Shown: positions 1 to 12,193, counted from the first letter of the stretch. The stretch: 64,000 bases of DNA from Utricularia gibba (GCA_002189035.1 NEEC01000010.1:1364001-1428000); one strand, 5' to 3'. Translations and numbers: made by a program. Notes: generated by a model not told the origin, from the letters alone.

Positions 1-907
1 TCTTAAAAATGATTAATAATATTTTTAATTATTTATTTTAAAATACCTTATTTTGGTCTTCCCATCATTTTTGATCATGTTACGCTACTGCCCTATATTT
101 AGATATTATGTAATAATTAATTTGCATATTTTTGTATTATATAACTTGTTCTTTACGGTAATAGTCAAAGTCAATGAAATGTGTTATTCAATATTTATGT
201 AAATGATGAAGAACAATGTCTTCCATGAGTAAAAAAATAAAAAAAAAAAACAATAAATTAGATGACAAACAAAAATAGTGAAAAAAAAAAACGAGCAATG
301 CATGCTTTGGAAGTGGAGTTCAAAAGCTGGATGCAGCATGAATTTTATGATTGAAGTCAGAATCATGCAGTCGAATAAGGATAAAATTATTGTTAGGGAT
401 TTTCACAAGTTTAAAATTCGAGAATGAAATAATAAATTATTAAAAAAATGATGTAATTTTGTAATTTAAGATAAAATTGTAGCAAAATGAACTATTACTA
501 CATGACAAATTTCCAAACCAAGAAATAAATATGGAAAGTAATGCATTTTTCCCTCAAAAAATTAAAAAAAATGAGAAAAAAATTCATTATATTTTATAAA
601 CACAGCAGCATTGCTTTGTGGTAGTGAGATGGGATACATGTACCACATAAAATTCACAAACACAATATCAAATGCTCCTCCCTCAGGTTCACAGACTCTG
701 AACCAGGAATCTGTTTGGCCCACTCTCACCCGCCTGTGAATAAACAAAAATCTAAGCTTTATCCCTTCGATTCCCCGCTTCTCCAATTGCATGAGATGTT
801 GAAATCTAAGCCAGCCAATCAGAGCTCGAGGAGCTTTCTCACAAGATAAAACAGCTATTCTTCGCATGCCAAGGAAGCATAGCCTCTCAGTGGTGTTAAC
901 CCCTTTC
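1..907. other. AT-rich intergenic region upstream of CHLH
   Basis: No coding sequence is recognisable. The left 600 bases are strongly AT-rich with several A runs. The right part is more balanced and holds promoter-type motifs for CHLH: a CCAAT box at 815-819 and a GATAA I-box core at 845-849. Short minus-strand ORFs here have no family features. Confidence 0.6.
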
Positions 908-917
908 GACACGTGTC
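908..917. promoter_or_regulatory. G-box in the CHLH promoter
   Basis: The 10-base perfect palindrome GACACGTGTC contains the CACGTG core at 910-915. It lies about 75 bases upstream of the probable TATA element and about 220 bases before the CHLH start codon. G-boxes bind bZIP (HY5-type) and bHLH (PIF-type) factors, and CHLH is known in other plants to be light- and clock-regulated. Use by those factors here is inferred. Confidence 0.7.
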
Positions 918-990
918 TCTCTTCCTCTCCACTAACGAGTGGAGCCAACTTTGCTGCTTCACTTCATTTCCATTGCACCCCATCTGAGGA

Positions 991-998
991 ATATAAGT
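991..998 (+). promoter_or_regulatory. Probable TATA element of CHLH
   Basis: The sequence ATATAAGT lies about 135 bases before the CHLH ATG, which would put the transcription start near 1025 and give a leader of about 110 bases. That leader contains no upstream ATG. The match to TATAWA is imperfect. Confidence 0.45.
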
Positions 999-1133
999 GA
1001 AAACTGGGAGCACTTCTCCGTTGAAAGCTTCGTGTTGAAGCACCACGAATTTTGCTAACCCAGATTCTTGGGTTGTGTTTGATCCTATTGTTTTAGGATT
1101 TATTCAGACCTTGCTTGTTTTTTTTTTTGAGCT

Positions 1134-4100
1134 ATGGCTTCCTTGGTTTCATCACCATTTACTCTTTCAAACCCAAAAGTTGAGCATCTTTCATCGCTTT
1201 CTCAGAAGCATTACTTTCTGCACTCGTTTCTTCCCAAGAAATTCGGTGGAAACATCAAGCAAGCATCCCAAAGCTTCAAATGTGCTGCAATTGGAAATGG
1301 TTTGTTCACTCAAACCTCGCCGGAAGTTCGGAGAATATTACCGGAGAAATCAAGGGGACTCCCCACTGTGAAGGTTGTGTATGTTGTACTGGAAGCACAG
1401 TATCAGTCCTCACTCACAGCTGCAGTTCAGTCCCTCAACAGCAAAGGGGAGTTTGCGTCGTTTGAAGTTGTGGGCTATTTAGTTGAGGAGCTTAGAGATG
1501 AAAATACCTATAAAGCTTTCTGTAAAGATCTTGAAGATGCCAATATCTTTATTGGGTCATTGATTTTTGTGGAGGAATTAGCCTTGAAAATAAAGGCAGC
1601 TGTGGAGAAAGAAAGGGAGAGGCTTAACGCAGTTCTTGTTTTCCCATCAATGCCTGAGGTGATGAGGCTTAACAAATTGGGTTCTTTTAGTATGGCTCAG
1701 CTCGGACAGTCAAAGAGCCCATTTTTCCAGATGTTCAAGAAGAAGAACAAGTCATCTGCTGGTTTTGCTGACAGCATGCTAAAGCTTGTAAGAACTCTCC
1801 CTAAGGTTTTGAAGTATTTGCCAAGTGATAAGGCTCAAGATGCCAGATTGTATATCCTCAGCTTGCAGTTTTGGCTCGGAGGCTCGCCGGATAATCTTAC
1901 CAACTTCCTGAAGATGATTTCGGGGAATTATGTTCCTGCATTGAAATCAACGAAAGTTGAGTATTCCGATCCAGTTTTGTACTTGGATACAGGAATTTGG
2001 CACCCTTTGGCTCCTTGTATGTATGATGATGTTAAAGAATACCTCAACTGGTATGCCATCAGAAAGGATACAAATCAGCAGCTCAAGAGTCCGAATGCTC
2101 CTGTGATTGGACTTGTTCTACAGCGTAGCCATATAGTTACTGGAGATGAAAGCCATTATGTGGCTGTGATTATGGAGCTGGAAGCCAGAGGAGCAAAAGT
2201 TATTCCAATTTTCGCTGGTGGGCTTGATTTTTCAGGGCCTGTTGAGAAGTTCTTTATTGATCCAGTGACCAAGAAACCGATGATAAACTCCGTGGTGTCG
2301 CTCACCGGCTTCGCTCTCGTTGGTGGACCTGCAAGACAAGATCACCCCAGGGCTATTGAGGCCTTGATGAAGCTTGATGTGCCTTATATTGTAGCATTAC
2401 CTTTGGTGTTCCAAACCACAGAGGAGTGGCTTAATAGCACATTGGGGCTCCACCCTATTCAGGTCGCTCTGCAAGTAGCTCTCCCTGAGCTCGATGGTGG
2501 CATGGAACCAATAGTTTTCTCTGGCCGGGATCCAAGAACAGGCAAGTCTGAACTACGTTTCAGTTTCTCACTTCCCATTTTGCTACTTGTTGAGAAAACT
2601 TCCAGCATTCATCGACTCATTCTTCCATCAAAATATTACAGGTAAGTCACATGCTCTTCACAAAAGGGTGGAACAACTCTGCACCAGAGCTATCAAGTGG
2701 GCCGAGCTCAAAAGAAAAACAAAGGTACATTTGTGTTGGTGACTTTGCTGGAAAAATCATGGAACTAGCAAAAGAGAATTGGAAAAGTGTTTGTTTTGAA
2801 GTTTTTGGATGATTTGATCAGTAGCATACTTAAAGGTAAAGCTGATATGTTAACAAGTCTTGAACTTGAACAATTTCAGGAGGAGAAGAGGCTAGCTATC
2901 ACTGTATTCAGTTTCCCTCCGGACAAAGGCAATGTAGGAACTGCTGCATACCTCAATGTGTTTGCCTCCATCCACTCCGTTTTGAAAGATCTCAAGAATG
3001 ATGGGTACAACGTAGAGGGCCTTCCAGAAAACGCAGAGGCATTAATTGAAGACGTTATTCATGATAAAGAAGCTCAATTTAACAGTCCAAATCTCAACGT
3101 TGCATACAAAATGGGAGTGAAGGAGTACCAGAAACTGACTCCTTACGCCACTGCTCTTGAGGAGAACTGGGGTAAGCCCCCTGGTAACTTGAATTCTGAT
3201 GGAGAACATCTTCTGGTTTATGGGAAGCAATACGGGAATGTGTTCATCGGCGTTCAACCAACCTTTGGCTACGAGGGAGATCCAATGAGGCTTCTATTCT
3301 CCAAATCAGCAAGTCCACATCATGGATTTGCTGCTTACTATTCATACGTTGAGAAAATCTTCAAAGCTGATGCTGTACTGCACTTTGGCACACACGGTTC
3401 TCTTGAGTTCATGCCTGGGAAACAGGTGGGCATGAGTGATGCTTGTTATCCTGATAGTCTGATCGGAAACATCCCAATGTCTACTACTATGCAGCTAACA
3501 ATCCATCAGAGGCCACCGTTGCTAAACGTCGTAGTTATGCAAATACTATCAGCTACTTGACTCCTCCTGCTGAAAATGCTGGTCTGTACAAGGGGCTTAA
3601 GCAGTTGAGCGAACTGATCTCTTCATACCAGTCTCTGAAAGACACCGGGCGAGGAGCCCAAATTGTGAGCTCTATCATAAGCACAGCCCGGCAATGCAAT
3701 CTTGACAAGGATGTTGATCTTCCTGAGGAAGGAGTGGAAATCTCAGCCAGAGAGAGAGACCTTGTTGTGGGAAAGGTGTATTCCAAGCTTATGGAGATAG
3801 AATCACGATTACTCCCCTGTGGACTTCATGTCATTGGAGAGCCTCCATCTGCCATGGAGGCAGTGGCCACCCTTGTCAACATAGCTGCCTTGGATCGCCC
3901 TGAAGAGGGCATTTTATCTCTTCCGAGTATATTGGCGGAGACAGTGGGCAGAGAGATTGAAGATGTCTACAGGGGAAGCGATAAGGGAATTCTTCGTGAT
4001 GTTGAGCTACTCAGGCAGATAACCGAGGCATCACGAGGGTCGATCACTTCATTTGTGGAACAAACCAGCAACAAGAAAGGCCAAGTTGTCGATGTTGCCG

Positions 4101-5701
4101 ACAAGTTGTCAAAAATGATCGGATTTGGAATCAACGAGCCATGGATTCAGTACCTCTCCGACACAAAATTCTATCGCGCTGACAGGGGGAAACTGAGGAC
4201 TTTGTTCCAGTTCTTGGGAGAATGCCTGAAGCTAGTTGTGGCTGATAATGAATTAGGAAGCCTGAAGCAGGCACTTGGAGGGAAGTACGTCGAGCCAGGC
4301 CCTGGAGGCGATCCTATTCGAAATCCAAAAGTCTTGCCAACAGGTAAGAACATTCATGCACTTGACCCACAGGCGATTCCTACTGCAGCAGCCTTGCAAA
4401 GTGCAAAGATTGTCGTTGAGAGGCTGCTCGAGAGGCAGAAGTCCGAAAACGGAGGCAAATACCCAGAGACTGTGGCTCTTGTGCTGTGGGGAACTGATAA
4501 CATCAAGACATATGGAGAGTCACTTGCTCAGGTCATGTGGATGCTAGGAGTTACACCAGTTGCAGACACTTTAGGACGTGTGAACCGTGTCGAGGCCGTG
4601 AGCCTCGAAGAGCTTGGAAGGCCCAGAATTGATGTAGTTGTGAACTGCTCTGGTGTGTTCAGAGACCTCTTCATCAACCAGGCAATGCTTCTTCCCCAAA
4701 CTTCCATCGAAGACAAACATTCATAAATAGTCCATGCTCTGAAGTTCATGTTTTCTGATTTTCAGATGAATCTTCTTGACCGGGCTGTGAAGATGGTAGC
4801 TGAGCTGGATGAGCCAGAGGATCAGAACTTCGTGAGGAAGCATGCCTTGGAGCAAGCAAAAGAATTAGGCGTCGAAGTTCGTGAAGCTGCAACAAGAATC
4901 TTTTCAAACGCCTCCGGCTCTTACTCCTCAAACATCAACCTTGCTGTGGAAAATTCTTCATGGAACGATGAAAAGCAGCTACAAGACATGTACCTCAGTC
5001 GTAAGTCATTTGCATTCGACTGCGATGCTCCAGGTGCAGGCATGACGGAGAGGAGGAAGATTTTCGAAATGGCTCTCAGCACCGCTGATGCCACCTTCCA
5101 AAATCTTGATTCCTCAGAGATATCCCTCACGGATGTCAGCCATTACTTCGACTCGGATCCGACCAACCTTGTACAGAACCTGCGTAAGGATGGCAAGAAG
5201 CCTAATGCTTACATTGCTGACACCACCACAGCCAATGCACAGGTTAGCTCCCACATTCCAAATCTGATCATGAGAACTATTGCTTCTAGATACAGTTTAG
5301 TGAGGCCGGTTTCGTGGATCCAGGTTCGGACACTCTCCGAGACCGTCCGTCTTGATGCAAGAACAAAGCTTCTTAATCCCAAATGGTACGAGGGGATGCT
5401 GTCAAGTGGGTATGAAGGGGTGCGTGAGATCGAGAAGCGCCTTACAAACACGGTTGGATGGAGTGCAACTTCAGGGCAAGTAGACAGCTGGGTGTACGAG
5501 GAAGCCAACACAACTTTCATTGAAGATGAGCAGATGCTGAAGAGGCTGATGGATACGAATCCCAATTCATTCAGGAAGCTGGTGCAGACTTTCTTGGAGG
5601 CCAACGGAAGAGGATACTGGGAGACATCCGCTGAGAACATAGAGAGGTTAAGGCAGCTTTACTCGGAGGTTGAAGACAAGATTGAAGGAATTGACCGCTG
5701 A
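1134..5701 (+). CDS. CHLH: Magnesium chelatase subunit H, chloroplastic (with one apparent 1-nt frameshift)
   Basis: Large porphyrin-binding subunit of Mg-chelatase, which with CHLI and CHLD inserts Mg2+ into protoporphyrin IX in the plastid (GUN5 in Arabidopsis). Exons: 1134-2541, 2642-2724, 2880-4681, 4766-5242, 5324-5701, giving about 1382 residues after correction, the usual family length. The first 50 or so residues are Ser-rich and transit-peptide-like. Family blocks include [54 protein letters not shown] and the C-terminal [15 protein letters not shown]. Exon 3 lacks one base at about 3476: two A's stand where the expected Asn codon after GNIP needs three, and the expected reading resumes in the next frame. 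Introns 1 (2542-2641) and 3 (4682-4765) begin with GC instead of GT. Intron 4 (5243-5323) is 81 nt, in frame and stop-free. Identity is certain; whether the frameshift is real is not. Confidence 0.96.
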
Positions 5702-5758
5702 TTCTTACCCCTGTAAAGCAAACTACTGATTCTGTGCTGAGCTGAGCTATGCTGCTGT

Positions 5759-5764
5759 AATAAA
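5759..5764 (+). terminator. Polyadenylation signal of CHLH
   Basis: AATAAA lies 58 bases after the CHLH stop codon, a normal position for a plant near-upstream polyadenylation element. Confidence 0.55.
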
Positions 5765-7263
5765 TTCTTTCACATAAATGGGAATCTTTCCAATGTACAA
5801 ATTACACTGGACTTGCCAATCATGCCAGGTGAAGAAAAAACATTAGCCTTGAAGACAAAGACCCCACGGCCATGCAGTCTGACTCCACCGCCGTGGCGCG
5901 TTGTAGCTTTTGTAGATGCTTCATAAAAGGTTTGTAGATGGATTTTTGCGTCTGAACATGGAGCATATGAGGATAGCTGAAGCGATCGTAGCCGCAACGA
6001 GAGATGGGAAAGGGGAAATGCCTCTGCGGTCAATGTGGCTGCTTGCCTTGACCTCCTCTTGTGTGCCAAACCATCTTCATCTTTTGAGAGCGATTCCCGT
6101 TGCATAACAAGAGAAATGTGGACCTTGTTCCTGACTCTGAGGAGGGGGATCTTGATTCTTAGGGTTCGTCTTGACTTCAGGCTCCTCTCAAGATTCATAA
6201 GAATCTGGTAAACCGCACACTCCGATCGTTAAGCGAAACTGGAATCCTTCGATATCTGAACGAAAACAGTGAAGAAGATGTCTATCCGATTATCTAGACA
6301 GGCTGGGAGTCATGGAGGCTGTGGTTTTATTAGACCCAGCAACTGCAGAAGCTCTCCATATTCTAGAGGAACCATCCAGCACCTCTTGAAGCGGTTAGCG
6401 ATAACCAGGGGAGTGGGGTGCAGCTGTGTGTGGCATTTTACAAGGACTACAATACTGATGTTGTGCTTCCAGCAAATGGGTCGTGTGTTACAGGAATTAA
6501 AATTCCTGGTGTTGCGTTGTCTTCTTGTATTACATTTTGCATTACAGTGGATTTTTCCGGTCAGGAGATTTCCCAGTTCTGTTGGGTTTTACCTGGTCAA
6601 TTGATTGAGAATTATTGTGCGAGTTCAACAATTGGAAGGACTTGAGATATAGACTCTGCTGCTGCATAGGAGCGGTTTTTCTAGGTGCTAATTCCTACAA
6701 ACAGGAGACCGCAACAAGCAGAGTGGATGGGAGAAAACTTGGAAATCGGAGACTATCAGAGTTGCAATACTGTTTTGTGGTGTGAGCAGTAAAAGCAGAT
6801 GACTTGTTAAGCCAAGCCCACCCAATCTATCGTGACAATATCAGTGATGCATTTTTTTTTTTTTTTTTGCATCTTCAGTAGCAACTTGTGCTGGTCTTCC
6901 AGCAGATGGGCGCCACTCATTCAAAGAATGGAGAGCATCAAGAAGACTTGGAAAAAGTATACGTGGTGTGCTTCAGGGTGCCACTCTTACACGGCAAGTT
7001 TTTTTCCATATTGAAAGTTGAATTACATCGCATGAATTTTGTTTTTGTGTGGGCAGTTTCCAATCGAGGGAGAATTATTCAGAAGAATTTTCCAAAACGC
7101 GTAGAAGTTTTCTATTTTGTGGGCACGGTGTGAGTCAAATTTATTTTATTTTCATTTCATGCGTAATGCTGTTTTAATGCCTTGGTAGGGGCTTGCCCTA
7201 AATACTCTATTAAAAAAATGGAACATTTGACCAGGTATTATGTTTCCTTATACGGACTGACTC
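5765..7263. other. CHLH-GLR intergenic region, no gene recognised
   Basis: About 1.5 kb with only short ORFs on both strands and no family features. Base composition is less AT-rich than other spacers here, so this may be a decayed sequence, but nothing can be named. A T run of 18 lies at 6851-6868. The TATA box at 7264 suggests the region is not part of the GLR transcript. Confidence 0.5.
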
Positions 7264-7270
7264 TATATAA
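7264..7270 (+). promoter_or_regulatory. TATA box of the glutamate-receptor-like gene
   Basis: TATATAA in the context CTCTATATAAACC, a close match to the plant consensus. It lies 144 bases before the preferred start at 7408. A start site about 30 bases downstream (near 7295) would begin close to the alternative in-frame ATG at 7297. Confidence 0.6.
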
Positions 7271-7407
7271 ACCTGTGGCAGGTCAACTTGCTGCAGATGA
7301 TAAATGCCTTGAGCTTTAACACGCTCATTCATGAAGCTGAAGTCAAATCCTTCGCAACTCTGTCCTTTCCAAGATTCTTAATACTCCAGGATTGCTGGCT
7401 GTCCATC

Positions 7408-10319
7408 ATGATTCTGCAGATACCATCATCATCATCTAAAATTCTTAATCGGTTCATTTGTTTTGCGGCTCTTCTATCAAGCATCTTTGTTGTAGCAAAC
7501 TCAAGGGTACATGTAGGTGTGTTAGTTGATAACACTTCTCGCATCGGAATGGAGATCCGGACTGGAGCAAAAGTAGCTGCCCAGGGATTGTTCTATCTTG
7601 ATTATCTGGATCCTGGGGATGGCGACTCTCTGCAAATTGCTCGTGCAGGTAATGATAAGCTCTCTGTTTTACAGATTTCTGTTTCGGATTTTCTGTGTTG
7701 ACAATGTGAAAAGAGAGGTTGTTTTTGCAGCTGAATTCCTTGTCAAGGAAAAGGGAGTGGAAGCTATAGTTGGGATGACAACATGGGAAGAAACAGCTTT
7801 GGTTGCAAGTGTTGGAAGTAGAGCAAAAGTACCAACCATTTCTTTCTCAGGGTCAGTAACTGGAAACCATATGCAAAACCAGTGGCCATTTCTGGTGCAG
7901 ATGGTTCCAGACATGAAGATGCAAATCAAGTGCATTGCTGACATTGTTACTTCATTCCCATGGCGAAAAGTTGTGGTGATCTATGAAGTCGATTCTCATG
8001 GTAGTGATTCCGGTGCACTTGCAATGCTATCCGAGGGACTTTCAGTTTCTTCAGTCAACATTGATCATCATTTGGCTCTTCCACCTTATTCTTCTCTTTC
8101 TGATCCTGGAAGTTTTATTCGTAAGGAAGCTAGTGCTCTGCTTTCCAAGAAGTCAAGGGTGTATATTGTCTTAAAGACATCATTGGCATGGGGTGTTGTT
8201 CTATTCAAAGAAGCCAGGGAGCAAAGGCTGATGGATGAGCATTCTGCTTGGATAATATCCGACCCATTAGCTGGTTTATTAGATTCGATGTACATTTCTG
8301 AGAATTCCTCCCTGGAAGGTGCCCTTGGAGTGACATCCTTTTTCTCTGTGAAAAGCCGTCTGTATCAGCACTTCAAGCAGCAATTTAAAAGAGTTATCAG
8401 GGCAGATTACCCTGAAGAAGAAAATTCTGAGCCTGGAATTTATGCTTTACGTGCTTTCGACAGCATCATGGCAATGACAGAAGCTATAAGGAAAGCAAAT
8501 GGCAGCAGCATAAGCAATTCAACGGACCTTGTGACAAGGCTATTGTCCAGTAATTTCACAGGATTGAGTGGAGTTATTAGCTTTCAAGATGGAGAGCTAA
8601 CACAGCCATCAGTGATCAAGATTGTGAATGTTATTGGAAGAAAATATAGAGATTTGGGGTATTGGAAATCTGATCAAGGCTTTTCAAGAGTTCTTGATGA
8701 TGAAGGAAGCCCCTGGGAGAAAAAAATGAGCAAGTGGAGTGATTCAATACACTGGCCAGGGGAGTTGAAGGAGGTGCCCAAGGGGTGGTCTGTGCCTACT
8801 GAATCAAACCCTCTGATCATTGGGGTCCCTGGGAGGACAGTATTCGAAAAGTTTGTGAAAATTAGGACGAATCCACGCACAAACACTACAGTTTTTTCAG
8901 GGTATTGCATTGATATCTTTTATGAAGCATTACAAATTATGGAGAAAGAGAAGAACTATCGCCTCCCTCACAAATTCATTCCATTTTATGGCAGCTACGA
9001 TGAACTTGTAGAAAGTGTTGCAAACAAGGTAATGAAAAGAAAAAATGCATGCTACTCTAGACAGACAACTTTCTCTCATACTTCCTGGTCTCCTAAGCTA
9101 CTTCATGTGTTGCAGACATTTGATGCTGCTGTTGGAGACTTTACCATCCTGGCGAATCGCTCTTTAATCGTGGATTTCACTCAGCCATATGCAGATTCAG
9201 GGTTGACAATGGTTGTAACTGTGAAGTCACAGTCTCAGAATCAGGCATGGATATTTCTTCAGCCATTCACTGGTCACATGTGGGCAGTCACTGGTGGAAT
9301 GTTGTTCTACACAGTGCTTGTAGTTTGGCTGCTTGAGCGGCAAGATAATCCAGAATTCTCTGGCCCATGGTGGAGTCAGCTGAGCACTTCTGCTTGGTTC
9401 ACCTTTTGTTCCCTTTTTTTTGTTCACCGTAAGTTCAATCTCTGACCTCATCATTCCAACTCTCATTTCTTTATTCTTGTGATGAAACGTCTTCCGTGTT
9501 GCAGGGGAAAAGGTGCAGAACAATTACACTCGTGTGGTTGTACTAGCATGGCTCTTTGTAGTCTTGGCTGTAAACTCTAGCTACACCGCTAGCTTATCAT
9601 CTCTGCTTACAGTTCCTCGCCTCACACCATCTGTTCCAGACATGCAGTGGTTGAAGAATGAGAATAAAAACGTTGGCTGCGATGGTGACTCCTTTGTTTT
9701 GAAATACTTGGTTGATGTCTTCGATTTCAAACCTGAAAAAATCAAAAAGGTGGCAAGAGAGCAGGACTATCCAAAACAGCTTGAAAGTGACAACATCTCA
9801 GCTGCGTTTCTTGAACTCCCTTATCAAAAAGCCTTTTTCAGCATGCACTGCAAGGAATATACCATCGTGAAAAACAACTCGCATTTCACCGGAGACAGAT
9901 TCGGCGGACTAGGCTTTGTAAGTCATCCCTAAACCCGCTACATGCAATGCACATGTTGATCATCAAATTGTTAAGCATCTGGTTTCTTACGTTGGCTCCA
10001 GGTATTTCAGAAACAATCTCCATTTACTGATGACCTTTCCAGAGCCATTCTAACGTTATCAGAAAATGGCCGGTTGAAGCAACTGGAGCTTGACTACTTC
10101 TCACCATCCCCTGAATGCTCAAAACCTGATAATAACTACAGTTTAAACTGGTCGAGTTTCTGGGGGCTTTACCTCTTCTCTGCAGGGACCTCTACTATTT
10201 GTTACTTGATTTTTTCACTTCGCCAGATGCATCAACAGTGGCGCTGGCCACATTTGCTCATTCTCAACTTCAGATCCATCAACGATTGGATGCGAAATAA
10301 TCTCAGACAAATGGTGTAG
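7408..10319 (+). CDS. Glutamate receptor-like cation channel (GLR family)
   Basis: Plant ligand-gated cation channel of the plasma or endomembranes. Exons 7408-7648, 7731-9028, 9116-9428, 9505-9917, 10002-10319 give 860 residues. Order: signal peptide about 1-32; amino-terminal (ANF-receptor) domain about 36-400; ligand-binding S1 from about 439 (NPLIIGVPG); M1 about 568-588 (GGMLFYTVLVVWLLE); pore segment before FVHRE; M3 about 628-652 with the SYTASL gating motif; S2 ending in exon 5; M4 about 808-828. The start at 7408 was chosen because it opens directly on a signal peptide; an in-frame ATG at 7297 would add 37 residues. The protein is somewhat short: the first lobe runs straight from AAQGLFYLDYL into DSLQIARAAEF with fewer residues than usual. 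Intron 2 (9029-9115, 87 nt) is in frame and stop-free. Family certain; clade not assigned. Confidence 0.93.
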
Positions 10320-12193
10320 GAAAGGCTTACCGATCCCCATGCCTCATCCAACTCGAGAATTCTACACTGCTAGAGTTCCTGTAGTCATGTACTAATTACA
10401 AACGTCGCACTGTAACAAAATTCTTTTGTGTAGTACAGATTTTATCACCCATGAAACAGAAAAACTGTAGCATTCACCACCACAGCACAAGTTCACCAAG
10501 AAACCCCATGGCCACAGGCTGTTCAATAGGGTAGTTTATAAAACTATTCAAGCTATATTTCTCTCATACACTAAATACAAAAAATTATACATAGGATGAA
10601 TAATTTTTTCACGTAATTATTTAATGGTTATTTTTCAAAATCATCTTTTTCATTAAACTCGTTTATAAAACTATCCATATTATATTTCTCTCCAAATACT
10701 AAGCATAACAAATTTTATATAGAATGGATAGTTTTTTCACATAAATATTTGACAGCGATTATTTTTCAAAATCAACCAGTATAAATTTTATAAAACTATC
10801 CATCCAATATTTATGTCACATACACTATAAGATTCATTTTGTCACTATGACATTCATTTGCGCATTAAAGCATGCACGAATTTCAAAAAGATAGAAGCTG
10901 GTTATCACGAAAAGCCTGCATAAATGAGCATCACTAAAGAGACTGCAGTTACTTCACAAATCAATCAATAGGTGACAGTCGACAAGTATTTCCTTGAGAA
11001 CGAATTCTGAAGAATCACTCTCGGGTTACCCGGCAGACTCACTTCTCCTTTAATTAAGAGGAGCAAAGAAGCATATGTACCACATTAATGCACCGTAGGC
11101 AATGCTCTAAGTTGCTGGTTTCACGAGAGTGCTTCTTCACATGCCACCGGAATTCATCCCCATCACCCTAATCCATGCCAACAAATATTCCATTTAGTGA
11201 CAAAAAGCTTCACTCAGTCATGCAATATATTTGGACCATCCTCTCTTCTAGCACGAGTTGTCATCCATCCAAAGTGATGGAAGATCACATCCCTCTCCTT
11301 TTCCCATGCTTGCTAACCGCAGCAAATGGGCCAGTTGATGAGGGAAGACTCGTAGGTTTGGTTTTGAGAAAGCATATGCACCGAAACCGAGAGAGAACAT
11401 AGGCCATTAACCATTCTTCTCGTCGCATGTGGGGCTCAACTGCACATGTAGTTGAGTGGACTAATCTTTCTGGAGCTGACAATACCCATGGCATTAAAGA
11501 CTAATGCCAGATGTGCTGAAAATCAAATCACAAGTTAGGATTCATATAGTTTGACTACATGTCTTCTATCACACAGAAGGTTCGAAAGACGGTCCGGGTA
11601 GCACCTCACTATTACCATAAACGATTCTACAAGACAAACAGCACCTTGGATTCTGTTGCTGGTGAGAGAGAAAGAGGAACCAAGTTAATATTCAAACGCC
11701 AGATTCCATAACAATTCATGCCCTTCACGTGTTTGCATGCAGTCATTTATGATTTATTGACATCAATTCCATAAACTTAAAAATAAGCATATTTTTAAAA
11801 CCACGATCTCAGCACCAGCTTCACTTCGTGGTCACAAGTTTCTACAGTAACGACAAAGGTTTCAGCAGTGATAATGAGTACCTTGAGCTCTGAGGTATGA
11901 TTTCGTTTGCTTTTCTACTAGGAGATTAAACTAGACCATTCTGCAGATGAGTGGCTAAGTATGACTTATTAAGTAAACAAGCAACAGAAAAAAGGAGTCA
12001 AAAAAGAAGATGAGAGATTTTGTTGGCATGTGACCTGAAGCAGCACGAGTATTCATTCATTCAGTAGGAGCAAGTCACTAAAATCTCGGTGAACTAACGG
12101 TCAGATGTGTGTGTTTCTTCATAAACTTCTTCCAAACGTGAAGACATTTACACCTAGCAAGGCTCTTCTTGAAAGCTTCATCAAGTTCCTTGC
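10320..12193. other. GLR-DREB2F intergenic region
   Basis: No gene recognised. It contains the GLR 3' flank, a diverged tandem repeat (10534-10826, listed separately) and about 1.3 kb upstream of the DREB2F-type gene. Short ORFs have no recognisable features. Confidence 0.55.
10534..10826. repeat. Diverged tandem repeat, period about 127 bp
   Basis: Two full copies and one partial are visible. Copy 1 starts at 10534 (GTTTATAAAACTAT) and ends near 10643 with TTTTTCAAAATCA. Copy 2 starts at 10661 with the same opening and ends near 10775 with the same closing sequence. A third opening (TTTATAAAACTATCCAT) starts near 10787 and fades by 10826. Copies differ by many substitutions and small indels, so the duplication is old. 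No coding content. Confidence 0.8.

Noticed and set aside
562-1046. Minus-strand ORFs upstream of CHLH
   Set aside because: They lie in the CHLH promoter and leader, have no family features, and overlap each other in different frames.
6269-7133. Plus-strand ORFs of 60-111 codons between CHLH and GLR
   Set aside because: No recognisable domain or codon pattern; the stretch is broken by stops in all frames and lies upstream of a clear GLR TATA box.
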